Source: Thiomicrorhabdus aquaedulcis (GTDB lineage: Bacteria > Pseudomonadota > Gammaproteobacteria > Thiomicrospirales > Thiomicrospiraceae). Taken from it: DNA of 64,000 nucleotides. Positions 36,801 through 45,781 of this stretch are shown in pieces; the stretch's first letter is position 1; each line of letters starts with the position of its first letter. Both the position numbers and the translations under genes were made by a program. A model generated the notes under the pieces. It made no database searches and was not told the origin of the DNA. It worked only from the letters and a program-made list of their open reading frames with translations. The stretch is from contig NZ_AP018722.1 in assembly GCF_004001325.1 (NCBI RefSeq), positions 1,612,001 through 1,676,000 on the forward strand. The letters run 5' to 3'.

Positions 36801-37463
36801 ATGAGTGCTGCTAACGCCGATCACACTTCACCAGGCCTGGTAAGTTTAGCCACACTCTTACAAACCCTGCTGACCCAAGCGATGCGCTTAAACGACGCGA
36901 ACGATGCCAACGGCGCGTTGTTTGCATCCCTTGAAGATCACGTAATAGGTGTGCAACTAAAAGAAACCCAACACCCGCTGTATTTTATCTTTACCCACTA
37001 TGGGGTAAGCGTGCAAACCCAGTTAATAGGCGAGCCCGATGCCATTCTGCACACCGGTTTTATAGACTTATTAAACAACAAACCCATTGAAATTTTGGCC
37101 GGCGATGAATTATTAGCCCAGAACTTTATAGACGCACTGCGTGGCATAGAGATTGATTGGGAAGAACAACTTTCACACCTAACCGGTGACTTAGTGGCCT
37201 TTAAAGTGGGACAAGGTGTGCGGGCTTTTTTAACGCAGTCAAACACCACACAAGACCACCTAAGAAATCATCTAACAAATCACCTAGGCCAAACGATTAA
37301 AGAGTATTTGCACTTTGAGCTTAACGCCCTGCCCACTCAAGCCCAGGTAACGCGTTTTACCCAGAGCAACCAGCAAACCGCCCAAGCGGTAGACGTCTTA
37401 AGCGACCGAATTGAACGCCTACTTGAGCGCTTAACCGCACCTAATTTAAAAGAATCCCATTAA
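36801..37463 (+). CDS. ubiJ: Ubiquinone biosynthesis accessory factor UbiJ
   Basis: A 220-residue protein with an N-terminal SCP2-like lipid-binding domain (about 35-115) and a C-terminal helical, Gln-rich tail (DVLSDRIERLLERL). With UbiK it aids the soluble ubiquinone-modifying complex under air. The ATG at 36801, one base after the ubiE stop, is preferred; the frame is open into ubiE back to 36759. Low sequence conservation is normal for UbiJ, so the call rests on domain type and position between ubiE and ubiB. Confidence 0.88.
   Translation: MSAANADHTSPGLVSLATLLQTLLTQAMRLNDANDANGALFASLEDHVIGVQLKETQHPLYFIFTHYGVSVQTQLIGEPDAILHTGFIDLLNNKPIEILAGDELLAQNFIDALRGIEIDWEEQLSHLTGDLVAFKVGQGVRAFLTQSNTTQDHLRNHLTNHLGQTIKEYLHFELNALPTQAQVTRFTQSNQQTAQAVDVLSDRIERLLERLTAPNLKESH
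36830..36841. repeat. Palindrome ACCAGGCCTGGT (exact) inside ubiJ
   Basis: Exact copy; read as SPGLVSL near the N-terminus. Confidence 0.9.
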
Positions 37464-39076
37464 TGAAATTTATTCACAAATTGTTGCGCATCATCAAAAT
37501 CAATCGCGTTTTGAGCTATTACCAAATTGATAAAATGGTGCTGAGCGATACCAAATACGCCTGGCTTATTACCCTAAACAAACTATTGCCCTGGAACTGG
37601 CGCACCCCATCGCAGGCGCAACGTGGTGAGCGCATTAGGTTGGCGTTAGAAGAGTTAGGGCCTATTTTTATCAAACTCGGGCAAGCACTGTCCACCCGCA
37701 AAGACTTACTGCCGCACGACATTTCGCTTGAGCTGGCCAAACTGCAAGACGACTGCCCACCGTTTGACGAAGTGCACTCCAAACAACTCATCGAGACCGG
37801 TTTAAAACAAACGGTAGAAGAAGCCTTTGCCTTTTTTGACCCTGTGCCTATGGCATCAGCGTCCATCGCGCAAGTGCACGCTGCCCGCATGCACAGCGGT
37901 CTTGACGTAGTGGTTAAGGTGGTGCGTCCCGACATCAAACCCATTATTGAACAAGACGTGTCCATTATGTTTAGCTTAGCGCGTCTATTAGAAGCCGCCG
38001 TTAAAATAGCCAAACGCCTGCATCCAGTAGAAGTCGTGGCCGAGTTTGAAAAAACCATCTTAGACGAACTCGACATGATGCGCGAAGCCGCCAATGCCAC
38101 GCAATTGCGCCGTAATTTTGAAGACTCTGACCTATTGTATGTTCCCGAAATTTTCTGGTCGCACACCTCCGAAAGTGTCATGACCATGGAGCGCATTTAC
38201 GGCATTCGCATCAGCGAAACCGACAAACTAAAAGAAGCGGGCATTAACCTCACCGACATTTCGGCCAAAGGCGTGGTCATCTTTTTTACCCAAGTGTTTA
38301 AGCACAATTTTTTTCACGCTGACATGCACCCGGGTAATATTTTTGTACTGCCCGACGGCCGTTACGCCGCGATTGATTTTGGCATTATGGGCACGCTCAC
38401 CCCAGACGACCAACGCTATTTGGCCGAGAACTTTTTAGCCTTTTTTAACCGCGACTATTTGCGTGTGTCCGAGCTGCACATCGAATCGGGCTGGGTGCCC
38501 AGAGAAACCCGCGTGGACGAATTTGAGTCGGCCATTCGCTCGGTGTGCGAACCTATTTGGGACAGACCATTAAAAGACATTTCGTTTGGCTTGGTGCTGA
38601 TGCGCTTGTTTCAGACCGCGCGCCGTTTTGGGATGGAGGTGCAACCGCAACTGGTGTTACTGCAAAAAACCTTGCTTAACATTGAAGGCCTTGGCCGCCA
38701 GCTGGACGACGAACTCGATCTGTGGGACACCGCAAAACCGTTTTTAGAAAACTGGATGCAAGAACGCGTCGGCCCGAAAGGTTTGGTTAAAAACATCAAA
38801 GCCAATCTGCCATTTTGGATAGAACAAGCCCCGCAAATTCCGGGTTTATTGCACGGTACACTCACTAAGTTAGCCCATCAAGGCATTGGGATTCAGTCGG
38901 CACAATTAGACGAAATAAAAGCCACACTTGCCCAACAAAATCGCCAACAACGCCAGCGGGCGATTGGTTTAATGCTGATATTACTGGGTTTATTACTGCC
39001 CATCGACGCCGACTACGCCAGTACGCTGCAAATTGGTTTATTGCTGGTGGGTGGTTATTTTATTATTAAAAACTAG
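37463..39076 (+). CDS. ubiB: Ubiquinone biosynthesis protein kinase-like UbiB
   Basis: A 537-residue membrane-bound ABC1/ADCK family ATPase needed for ubiquinone synthesis. The family KxGQ motif is in FIKLGQALSTRKDLLP, followed by PMASASIAQVHAAR (the A-rich loop), VVKVVRPDI (Lys), FFHADMHPGNIFVLPDG and AIDFGIMGTL. Two hydrophobic segments near the C-terminus (about 497-515 and 520-535) anchor it. It starts at the last base of the ubiJ stop. Confidence 0.96.
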   Translation: MKFIHKLLRIIKINRVLSYYQIDKMVLSDTKYAWLITLNKLLPWNWRTPSQAQRGERIRLALEELGPIFIKLGQALSTRKDLLPHDISLELAKLQDDCPPFDEVHSKQLIETGLKQTVEEAFAFFDPVPMASASIAQVHAARMHSGLDVVVKVVRPDIKPIIEQDVSIMFSLARLLEAAVKIAKRLHPVEVVAEFEKTILDELDMMREAANATQLRRNFEDSDLLYVPEIFWSHTSESVMTMERIYGIRISETDKLKEAGINLTDISAKGVVIFFTQVFKHNFFHADMHPGNIFVLPDGRYAAIDFGIMGTLTPDDQRYLAENFLAFFNRDYLRVSELHIESGWVPRETRVDEFESAIRSVCEPIWDRPLKDISFGLVLMRLFQTARRFGMEVQPQLVLLQKTLLNIEGLGRQLDDELDLWDTAKPFLENWMQERVGPKGLVKNIKANLPFWIEQAPQIPGLLHGTLTKLAHQGIGIQSAQLDEIKATLAQQNRQQRQRAIGLMLILLGLLLPIDADYASTLQIGLLLVGGYFIIKN

Positions 39077-39094
39077 AGTTAGAACTAGAACCAG
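39071..39094. repeat. 12-bp imperfect direct repeat upstream of the lipoprotein gene
   Basis: AACTAGAGTTAG and AACTAGAACCAG lie side by side, ending 16 bases before the start at 39111 and overlapping the ubiB stop. Confidence 0.5.
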
Positions 39095-39110
39095 CATAAA
39101 AGGATTAAAC

Positions 39111-39791
39111 ATGGTAAATACATTAACCTGTTTAGCGAACATTGGCCAACGCGCCCTAATGCCCACTCTAATGCCCATTTTACTGGTGGCCATTTTGGGT
39201 TTAAGCGCCTGCGCCAGCCCATATCCACTGGGCATGAGCGAAGAGCAGTGGAACGCGTTAAGCACCGATGAACGCAAAACTCTTTTGGTAAAGCAACAAG
39301 CCTATCAAGAAGAGCAACGCCTGGCCAAACAGCAAGCCGACGCCAAAGCCCGCGAACTTAGCTTACAACTGGAAATTGCCGAACGCGCTCGCTTAGAAAA
39401 GCTGTATCAACAGCCGCAAAACGGCAATGTGATGATGGTCAATGTTTTAGAAGGCCAATACCGTTCTGGCAAACGCCAATTACGCTTAGTAGAAGCGTCG
39501 TATCTTATTGCGCGCGGTGAAAGCCAATTCATAGAACTGGTGTTGGAAGACGCTAAACACCGCACCATAACCACCGTAAACGCGTATTTACACTACGATA
39601 TAAACGGTAATGGCCTTTATTTGGCGTTTGACCGTTACCAAAACGCCCAACGCATTGCCCTGTTGCGCGATGGTCAATGGAACTGTGGCACCACCTATCA
39701 AAAAAACTTAATGACCTCGTATCAACAACTGCTCGGCGTGCACTTTTACGTGCAAGAACAAGGGGCGCAATGCCGAGGACATCGGCGTTAG
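39111..39791 (+). CDS. Putative lipoprotein of unknown function
   Basis: A 226-residue protein with a lipoprotein signal: hydrophobic segment and lipobox LSAC around residues 35-38, Ala-Ser following. After a short helical, Gln/Lys/Glu-rich stretch (about 70-105, probable coiled coil), a compact C-terminal domain follows (RQLRLVEASYLIARGESQFIELVL and on) with two Cys (WNCGTTY, AQCRG) that could form a disulfide. I do not recognise the family. The ATG at 39111 with AGGATT upstream is chosen; the frame opens earlier inside ubiB. Confidence 0.75.
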   Translation: MVNTLTCLANIGQRALMPTLMPILLVAILGLSACASPYPLGMSEEQWNALSTDERKTLLVKQQAYQEEQRLAKQQADAKARELSLQLEIAERARLEKLYQQPQNGNVMMVNVLEGQYRSGKRQLRLVEASYLIARGESQFIELVLEDAKHRTITTVNAYLHYDINGNGLYLAFDRYQNAQRIALLRDGQWNCGTTYQKNLMTSYQQLLGVHFYVQEQGAQCRGHRR

Positions 39792-39820
39792 CGATTAGCG
39801 CTTACTTTAAAGCGCCTTTA

Positions 39821-39878
39821 TTAACATGTATTAACATGTATTAACATGTATTAACATGTATTAACATGTATTAACATG
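39821..39878. repeat. 10-bp tandem repeat (TTAACATGTA, six copies) reaching the thioredoxin-like start
   Basis: Five perfect TTAACATGTA units and a sixth TTAACATG. Each contains an ATG, and the ATG of the last unit is the possible start at 39876. Perfect units suggest recent slippage. Confidence 0.95.
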
Positions 39879-40460
39879 AGAACCGTTATGAACATCTGCA
39901 TAAAAAAGCCGTTATCAAACAAACTTGCCACTCCTTTACTGAGCCTGTTTTTGCTCTTTAATGTAGGGCTTTCTGTCACACACACCGCACACGCCGGCGA
40001 AATCTTGCCTCTGGCGGTTGACCTTAAAAAAGACGCTCAAACCGCTCAACAACATAATGTGCCCGTGGTGCTGTTTTTTACCGCCACCTGGTGCGGCTAT
40101 TGCAAAAAACTTGAAGAAAACATTTTAAACCCCCTGTTTGAACACACCGATTTAGAAAACTACGGCGAGTTTAGACAAGTGGTCATGGACAAATCGCATT
40201 GGATGATGAAAGACCTAAACGGTCAAGCCATTGAAATGAAAACCTTTGGCCCCGCTATGCACATTAAAGTGGCGCCCACCACGCTGTTTTTAAACGCCAA
40301 AGGTGAGCAAATTGCCGAACCCATAATCGGCTTAACGCTAGAAGAGTTTTACCCAGGAAATTTAGAAAAATCGCTCAATCAAGCCCTTAAAGCTTTGGGC
40401 AATCCTAAGCAAATCGATTTATACAAAATGGTCAACGACAGCGCCACGAACGTTAAATAA
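39876..40460 (+). CDS. Periplasmic thioredoxin-like protein
   Basis: A 194-residue thioredoxin-fold protein with an N-terminal signal peptide (hydrophobic LLSLFLLFNVGLSV, cleavage near THTAHAG). The redox motif is ATWCGYCKK around residues 68-76, with the cis-Pro loop IKVAPTTLFLNAKGEQ. It resembles the SoxW/thioredoxin_7 type that reduces or shuttles periplasmic disulfides; I cannot assign a partner. The start at 39876 lies in the last unit of a 10-bp repeat and has no ribosome-binding site; ATG 39888 is the other candidate and leaves the signal peptide intact. Confidence 0.82.
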   Translation: MRTVMNICIKKPLSNKLATPLLSLFLLFNVGLSVTHTAHAGEILPLAVDLKKDAQTAQQHNVPVVLFFTATWCGYCKKLEENILNPLFEHTDLENYGEFRQVVMDKSHWMMKDLNGQAIEMKTFGPAMHIKVAPTTLFLNAKGEQIAEPIIGLTLEEFYPGNLEKSLNQALKALGNPKQIDLYKMVNDSATNVK

Positions 40461-40504
40461 AGCTTTTAGCAGTAGCACTTTAACTCTTTAAACTAATGAA
40501 CATA

Positions 40505-40530
40505 CTCAACATAGCGTTAGCGTTGTTGAG
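40505..40530. terminator. Hairpin between the converging thioredoxin-like and chemoreceptor genes
   Basis: CTCAAC/GTTGAG outer stem with a partly paired interior. No T run on either strand, so termination is uncertain. Confidence 0.3.
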
Positions 40531-40590
40531 CATTATTAAGCATTTCTAAATCAGACTTATAAAGACTTTTGATCGTGTGAATGGTCGGCC

Positions 40591-43590
40591 TTAAGCTGCT
40601 GTTTGCTCAATTAATTGACCCAGCAGTTCAACCACTTTGTCACTTTGAGTATCTAGTTCATTAATCCCTTTTTCTAAGGTTTCATAATCGTCAATACTAA
40701 AAGCGTCCATAATATTTTTAATTAAACAGTGCATCATTGAGTGTTCTTCACCAAGGGCTTTCATGGCTGGCAGGTGCATAAAGGCTTGGCCATTAGCACC
40801 GTAATACCATTTACCTAAGGCACAAGCGGTATGGTCTATGGCATTTTCATAGGTTACGCCAATTTCAGCGCCATCAATAAAGCTACGAATTTTACTCTTC
40901 CAACCCAAGTGCGCCTTAACCATCGCGTCAAACTGCTTGGCTAAATCTGACTTCGCAATCAGCTTTTCACGACGACACTGAACCGCTACTTTGGAATGAG
41001 TATTAGGCGGGCAACCGACTTTATTAAGTTTAGTGATTAATTCTTCTGGTTTTAGAGGTTTATGAATAATGTCTTTCATGCCGGCGGCATAAATGGTCTT
41101 CTCAAAATCAGGACCGTGTCCGGTGTAAGCCAATATGGGTTTTTGGTAACCCATCTTGCGTATGGCATGAGTCGCGTCAATACCGCTCATTCCTGGCATT
41201 TCTATGTCCATAAGAATGGCCGCTGGGTTATAGCGTTGGCATTGGGTAATCGCTTCACGTCCATTGGATGCCACTTTAGTGTAATACCCCATTCTGTTCA
41301 GCAACATCACCGCTACTTTTTGATTAGAAATATTGTCGTCCACCACCAGCACCAAATACTGGCTTTCGGTCTGCTCTTGAGTAGAGTTTGCCGCAGTTTC
41401 ACAATCACCCAATTGGAAAGAGCCAACCAGAGCATCCATGCTTTTTGCTACATCCCCTAAATATTCGGCCAAAGAAGCATTTTCTAACACCAAGGTCGAG
41501 TTTTCACTGGCCGACTGCTCAAGACTGATAATGGATTGATTAACCTCATGAATCTGCTCGGCTTGTTGGTGCGCATTGTGCGAAATGTGACGAATATTGA
41601 CGGTCATATCAGTCACTTGAGAAATAATGGCTTGCAAGGATGCACCCGTAGCCTCAACTTTCTGAGTACCTTGTGCAATTTTTTCGGCGGTCATTCCAAT
41701 TAAACCATTAATTTCGCGTGCCGCATCAGCAGATTTTTGTGCCAAATTACGCACTTCACCAGCCACTACCGCAAATCCTCGACCATGTTCACCGGCTCTG
41801 GCGGCTTCAACGGCCGCATTAAGCGCCAATAAATTGGTTTGAAAAGCGATACTGTCAATTAAGGTAACAATACCGGTAATTTTTTGGCTAACCTCGGCAA
41901 TCTCACTCATGGCAGAAATGGCTTCTTGCATGTTGCGATTACTGGCCTGCACTCCCGCTTCGGTTTGTATGGCGAGTTGATTAGAAACCTTAGCTTGCTC
42001 GGTCGTTTCAGTGACTTTTTGGGTTAGTAAATTCATCGATACAGCGGTTTTTTGCAGTTCATCTGCCTGATTTTTAATTGAATTTGATAAAATTACATTA
42101 CTTTCAGACACATGCTCTGCCGAGTGCGCAACTTCCTTGGCTTGATTATTAAAACCACAAAAAGAAGTTCTTAACGACTCTATGCCAGCGCCTAAGCTTT
42201 TAATGGTCCAACCGTATTGTCCAAAATGCTGACTTTGCGCTTTAAGCGTTAGATTTTTAGCCGGTAACCCACCAATTAATATAGAAATATCACTCAGCGT
42301 TTTTTGCAGATTGCTCATGAGCGCGTTAATGTCTGTGCATAGATCGTGATAAAACCCAGTCAGTGAAGACGCGTCTACACGCGAATGCAGCTTGCCCTGA
42401 CTGGCGTTAGTCACAAGATTTTTAATGCTTTGCTGCACAAACAATTCTTGAAAAATATCTTGCCATTCAATGGCTACACCCAACGACTTACCATGGCTGT
42501 CAAAAATGGGTGACATGGACAATTGCACTTCGGCTGAATAAAAATTAAATTTAAAGATTTTGGGCTCTTTTAAATCTAAACAAGCCATTAAAATATTGGC
42601 ATCATTTCTAAACAAACAGCCTATGTTTTTACCGGTTAGTTTGTTTAAGTTAAAGTCAGAAACCTCTTTTTGAATAATCGCTTCTATGGGTTTTAAAAAT
42701 TCCACTAGCGATTGATTCATAAACACAATGGTGCCATTTTGATCAGAAAGCATAATGTAGGTTTTTAAATCATCCATACCCGATTTCATGCGTTGCGAAA
42801 AACGTGCTTCAGTATCAATTAGATTTTGTTGAGCGCCCAAACGTATTTGCATGGTTTTTAAACGGCGGTTCATGGTGCCGGCTGTATTAGCACCGTGAGT
42901 ATTGATGCGGCCATTTAATTGCCCATTGGTTAACTCATCCACCGCTTTTATGGCATCTTGAATACGGTTTAAATAGTAAATAACATGCATTGCGGATAAA
43001 AGCGTTAATACAACAACCGCAATGTTTAAGAACTCGTAATTAATATCAAAGAAAAAAGACAAAATTTCATTCAATATGGCAATTAACGTGGCTGGAATAA
43101 TGGTAATCAAAGGCGGCCAATGCGCCAGTGGGTTTAGGCGTTGATAGAGCGAGTCTGGCACCCCGTTATGCAATTTTACTTTTCCGGCTTTAATCGCCGC
43201 ATAAGCCGCCTCGGCCTCTTTAATTTGTTCGCGCGTTGCCTGAACTCTAACGCTGATATATCCGGTAATTTTGTCATTTTCAATAATGGGCGTCGCATTA
43301 GCTTCAACCCAATAAAAACCACCGTGTTTGCGTCGATTCTTAACAATTTGATTCCACGGACGACCACTTTCAATGGTGCCCCAAAAATCTGCAAACACTT
43401 GTTCTGGCACATCAGGATGACGTAATATGTTATGCGGCTCACCCAGTAACTCTTCCAACTCAAAACCGCTGGATGTTACAAAAGCTTCATTAGCGTAGAT
43501 AATAGAACCCTGTAAATCGGTTTTGGAAACCAGCATTTGGCCTTCTGGAATGATGTATTCATCATTTATAACTGGCTGATTATTTCGCAT
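40591..43590 (-). CDS. Hybrid chemoreceptor: PAS, membrane segments, PAS, MCP signalling domain, receiver and CZB zinc domain
   Basis: A 999-residue protein. An Aer-type PAS domain lies at about 10-130 (GSIIYANEAFVTSSGFELEELLG, FRHPD-like ILRHPDVPEQVF). Two membrane segments follow at about 160-210, then a HAMP-like region and a second PAS-like domain (about 260-385). The methyl-accepting signalling domain spans about 430-720, with the hairpin tip AFQTNLLALNAAVEAARAGEHGRGFAVVAGEVRNLAQ. A receiver domain follows (about 740-870; VVDDN, phosphoacceptor Asp in LMDIEMPG, Lys in IHKPLK). The end is a chemoreceptor zinc-binding domain (HLGWKSKI, ACALGKWYYG, EEHSMMH). A degenerate hairpin element lies upstream. 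Confidence 0.9.
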   Translation of the reverse strand: MRNNQPVINDEYIIPEGQMLVSKTDLQGSIIYANEAFVTSSGFELEELLGEPHNILRHPDVPEQVFADFWGTIESGRPWNQIVKNRRKHGGFYWVEANATPIIENDKITGYISVRVQATREQIKEAEAAYAAIKAGKVKLHNGVPDSLYQRLNPLAHWPPLITIIPATLIAILNEILSFFFDINYEFLNIAVVVLTLLSAMHVIYYLNRIQDAIKAVDELTNGQLNGRINTHGANTAGTMNRRLKTMQIRLGAQQNLIDTEARFSQRMKSGMDDLKTYIMLSDQNGTIVFMNQSLVEFLKPIEAIIQKEVSDFNLNKLTGKNIGCLFRNDANILMACLDLKEPKIFKFNFYSAEVQLSMSPIFDSHGKSLGVAIEWQDIFQELFVQQSIKNLVTNASQGKLHSRVDASSLTGFYHDLCTDINALMSNLQKTLSDISILIGGLPAKNLTLKAQSQHFGQYGWTIKSLGAGIESLRTSFCGFNNQAKEVAHSAEHVSESNVILSNSIKNQADELQKTAVSMNLLTQKVTETTEQAKVSNQLAIQTEAGVQASNRNMQEAISAMSEIAEVSQKITGIVTLIDSIAFQTNLLALNAAVEAARAGEHGRGFAVVAGEVRNLAQKSADAAREINGLIGMTAEKIAQGTQKVEATGASLQAIISQVTDMTVNIRHISHNAHQQAEQIHEVNQSIISLEQSASENSTLVLENASLAEYLGDVAKSMDALVGSFQLGDCETAANSTQEQTESQYLVLVVDDNISNQKVAVMLLNRMGYYTKVASNGREAITQCQRYNPAAILMDIEMPGMSGIDATHAIRKMGYQKPILAYTGHGPDFEKTIYAAGMKDIIHKPLKPEELITKLNKVGCPPNTHSKVAVQCRREKLIAKSDLAKQFDAMVKAHLGWKSKIRSFIDGAEIGVTYENAIDHTACALGKWYYGANGQAFMHLPAMKALGEEHSMMHCLIKNIMDAFSIDDYETLEKGINELDTQSDKVVELLGQLIEQTAA

Positions 43591-43621
43591 AACGTATCCT
43601 TATTTTTCTTAAAAAGATTAA

Positions 43622-43850
43622 AACTTTTGCACGAATTTGGATCTATATAACAATAAAAAATTACCTTATGGTACAACGAAAACCCGCAAAACGTTAGCCA
43701 TTTTTACACCCTAAACAGGTAACTATGCCGCCAATTTATTCGTACTAAAAACTTTGTAAACACTATGGCAAAATTAACACCAATTTACCGAGGTTTTCAT
43801 GCGTTTGATTACGAATAACTTCATACACTCATTTACTTATGCAAAGGTCT
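43622..43850. mobile_element. Possible degenerate GAGACC-type element
   Basis: AACTTTTGCACGAAT at the left and TTATGCAAAGGTCT at the right resemble the element ends, 229 bases apart; the interior has diverged. It starts about 32 bases upstream of the chemoreceptor gene. It and copy 5 account for most of the 551-base gap between that gene and the antiporter. Confidence 0.35.
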
Positions 43851-43917
43851 AAAGATGTCTAAAGAAGCTTAATACGATTTAAGGCTGCTTTAAACTATGG
43901 TTTAATAAAACCTATTA

Positions 43918-44076
43918 GAGACCTTTGCACGAGAGGGGTACGAGAAAAAAATGAGGAAAAATTTACCTGATTGAGGCGGGAAACGCAGTGAATAGCTGGC
44001 TATTCACAAGTTTTCCAACGAAAAGCAGAGAAATTTTAACCATTTTTGGCCGTACATCCACTCGTGCAAAGGTCTC
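43918..44076. mobile_element. Hairpin MITE-like element, copy 5 (159 bp)
   Basis: Orientation as copy 3, flanked by TATTA on both sides. It ends 66 bases upstream of the antiporter ATG. Confidence 0.9.
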
Positions 44077-44098
44077 TATTAATAAAGTTGTTCACTAA

Positions 44099-44122
44099 AA
44101 CTGTTAATAAAACTGTTAATAA
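44099..44122. repeat. 12-bp direct repeat (AACTGTTAATAA twice) upstream of the antiporter
   Basis: Two perfect adjacent copies ending 20 bases before the ATG at 44142. Confidence 0.7.
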
Positions 44123-44141
44123 ATCCAAAAAAGGAAACCGT

Positions 44142-45775
44142 ATGTTTGAAAGCGCATTTTTAGAGCTCAGCATGTTGTTAACGGTTTCAGCTGTCGTTGG
44201 TTTTATTGCAGTACAACTTAAACAACCTCTTATTGTTGCCTTTATTGCCGTGGGAATTATTGCCGGACCAGCCGTTTTGGGTATGGTATCGCTTAACGAG
44301 CAAATTGATTTATTGGCGCATTTAGGCATAGCCATTTTATTGTTTGTGGTGGGGTTAAAACTGGATTTGCACATTATTCGCACCATGGGTGTGGTGGCGT
44401 TATTTACCGGGCTAGGCCAAGTTATATTTACCTCTGTTATTGGTTATTTAATTGCCTTGGCGTTGGGAATGTCACCCATTGGAGCCTTGTATGTCGCGGT
44501 AGCATTAACTTTTTCAAGCACCATCATCATCGTTAAACTTTTATCAGACAAACGTGAACTCGATGCGCTGCACGGGCGTATTGCTATTGGTTTTTTAATT
44601 GTGCAAGACATAGTTGTAGTGCTGGCCATGATTGGTTTAACCGCGCTGGGTCAAGCACAAGAAACCACCAGTTTGGGGTTTGAGGCTTTAATGGTGCTGT
44701 TAAAAGGTATTTTAATGCTCATCGTGGTAGCACTGTTAATGCGCTACGTTATACCAGGCCTGCTCAAACGCCTGGCGCATTCACCCGAGTTGTTAATCTT
44801 ATTTGCCATTGCCTGGGCGGTATTGGGCGCATCGCTTGGTGATATGCTGGGCTTTAGTAAAGAAGTGGGCGCATTTTTAGCCGGGATTTCGTTGGCTTCA
44901 ACCCACTATCGTGAATTAATTGGCGCCAGATTGGTCAGTTTGCGTGATTTTTTACTGTTATTTTTCTTTATTAGCTTGGGCGCAAGCCTAGAGATGGATA
45001 CATTAGGCGCACAAGTCTGGCCAGCACTTATTTTATCGGTATTTGTATTAATTGGTAACCCATTGATTGTAATGGCTATTATGGGGTACATGGGCTATCG
45101 TAAGCGCACTGGGTTTTTAGCCGGATTAACCGTGGCGCAAATTTCTGAATTTTCACTTATTCTGGCGGCTCTAGGCTTTAACTTGGGTCACATTGACCAA
45201 GAAACCGTTGGCTTAATTACCCTGGTAGGCTTAATTACCATTTCGGCCTCTACCTACATGATTTTGTACTCACACCCGTTATACGAAAAGCTTTCACCCT
45301 TCTTAGGCCTTTTGAACGCAAAATACCCCAGCGCGAAATTGCCCTAGACCAAGACCAACCTGCCCAGCCTACTGACATTATTTTATTTGGTTTAGGACGT
45401 TTTGGCATGGTTATGGCAAAAGATTTACAAAAACAAGGTAAAACTGTGCTTGCGGTCGATTTTAACCCCGAACTGGTGCAAGAAACTGCCGAGCATGGCG
45501 TTCCCACGCGATACGGCGATGCCGAAGACCCCGAGTTTATTGCCAGTTTGCCATTACACGAAGCCCGTTGGGTAGTAGGAACCATGCGTGACCGCCAAAT
45601 TAGTTTAGCCTTGTTTAAGTCGCTTAAAGAAGACCATTATCGTGGCAAAATCGCCTTAGCCGCCACACATCAAGAGGATGCCGATTATTTTAAAAAGATG
45701 GGCGTAGACATGGTTTTAATCCCTTACCACGATGCAGCAGTGGAAGCCGTAAACCGTTTGATAACACAAAACTAA
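44142..45775 (+). CDS. Kef/YbaL-type monovalent cation:proton antiporter with TrkA-N domain, one-base frameshift
   Basis: A CPA2 family membrane antiporter. ATG 44142 (MFESAFLELSMLL) with AAGGAA upstream is chosen; the frame is open back into the hairpin element. About 12 hydrophobic segments span residues 1-390, with FSSTIIIVKLLSDKRELD typical of Kef/YbaL. The frame stops after LLNAKYPSAKLP, but adding one T to the T4 run at 45310-45313 leads into FERKIPQREIALDQDQ and the NAD-binding TrkA-N domain (DIILFGLGRFGMVMAKDLQ). The total would be about 544 residues. Seven bases separate it from uspE. The ion (K+ or Na+) cannot be told from sequence. Confidence 0.88.
44753..44764. repeat. Palindrome variant (one mismatch) inside the antiporter gene
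   Basis: ACCAGGCCTGCT; read as IPGLLKR. Confidence 0.7.
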
Positions 45776-45781
45776 GGAACC

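Noticed and set aside
39821-39878. Tandem TTAACATGTA units as a CRISPR array
   Set aside because: Units are 10 bases with no spacers and no cas genes are present; this is a simple tandem repeat.
44046-44141. Antiporter start inside the hairpin element
   Set aside because: The frame is open there only by chance; ATG 44142 has a good ribosome-binding site and fits the family N-terminus.
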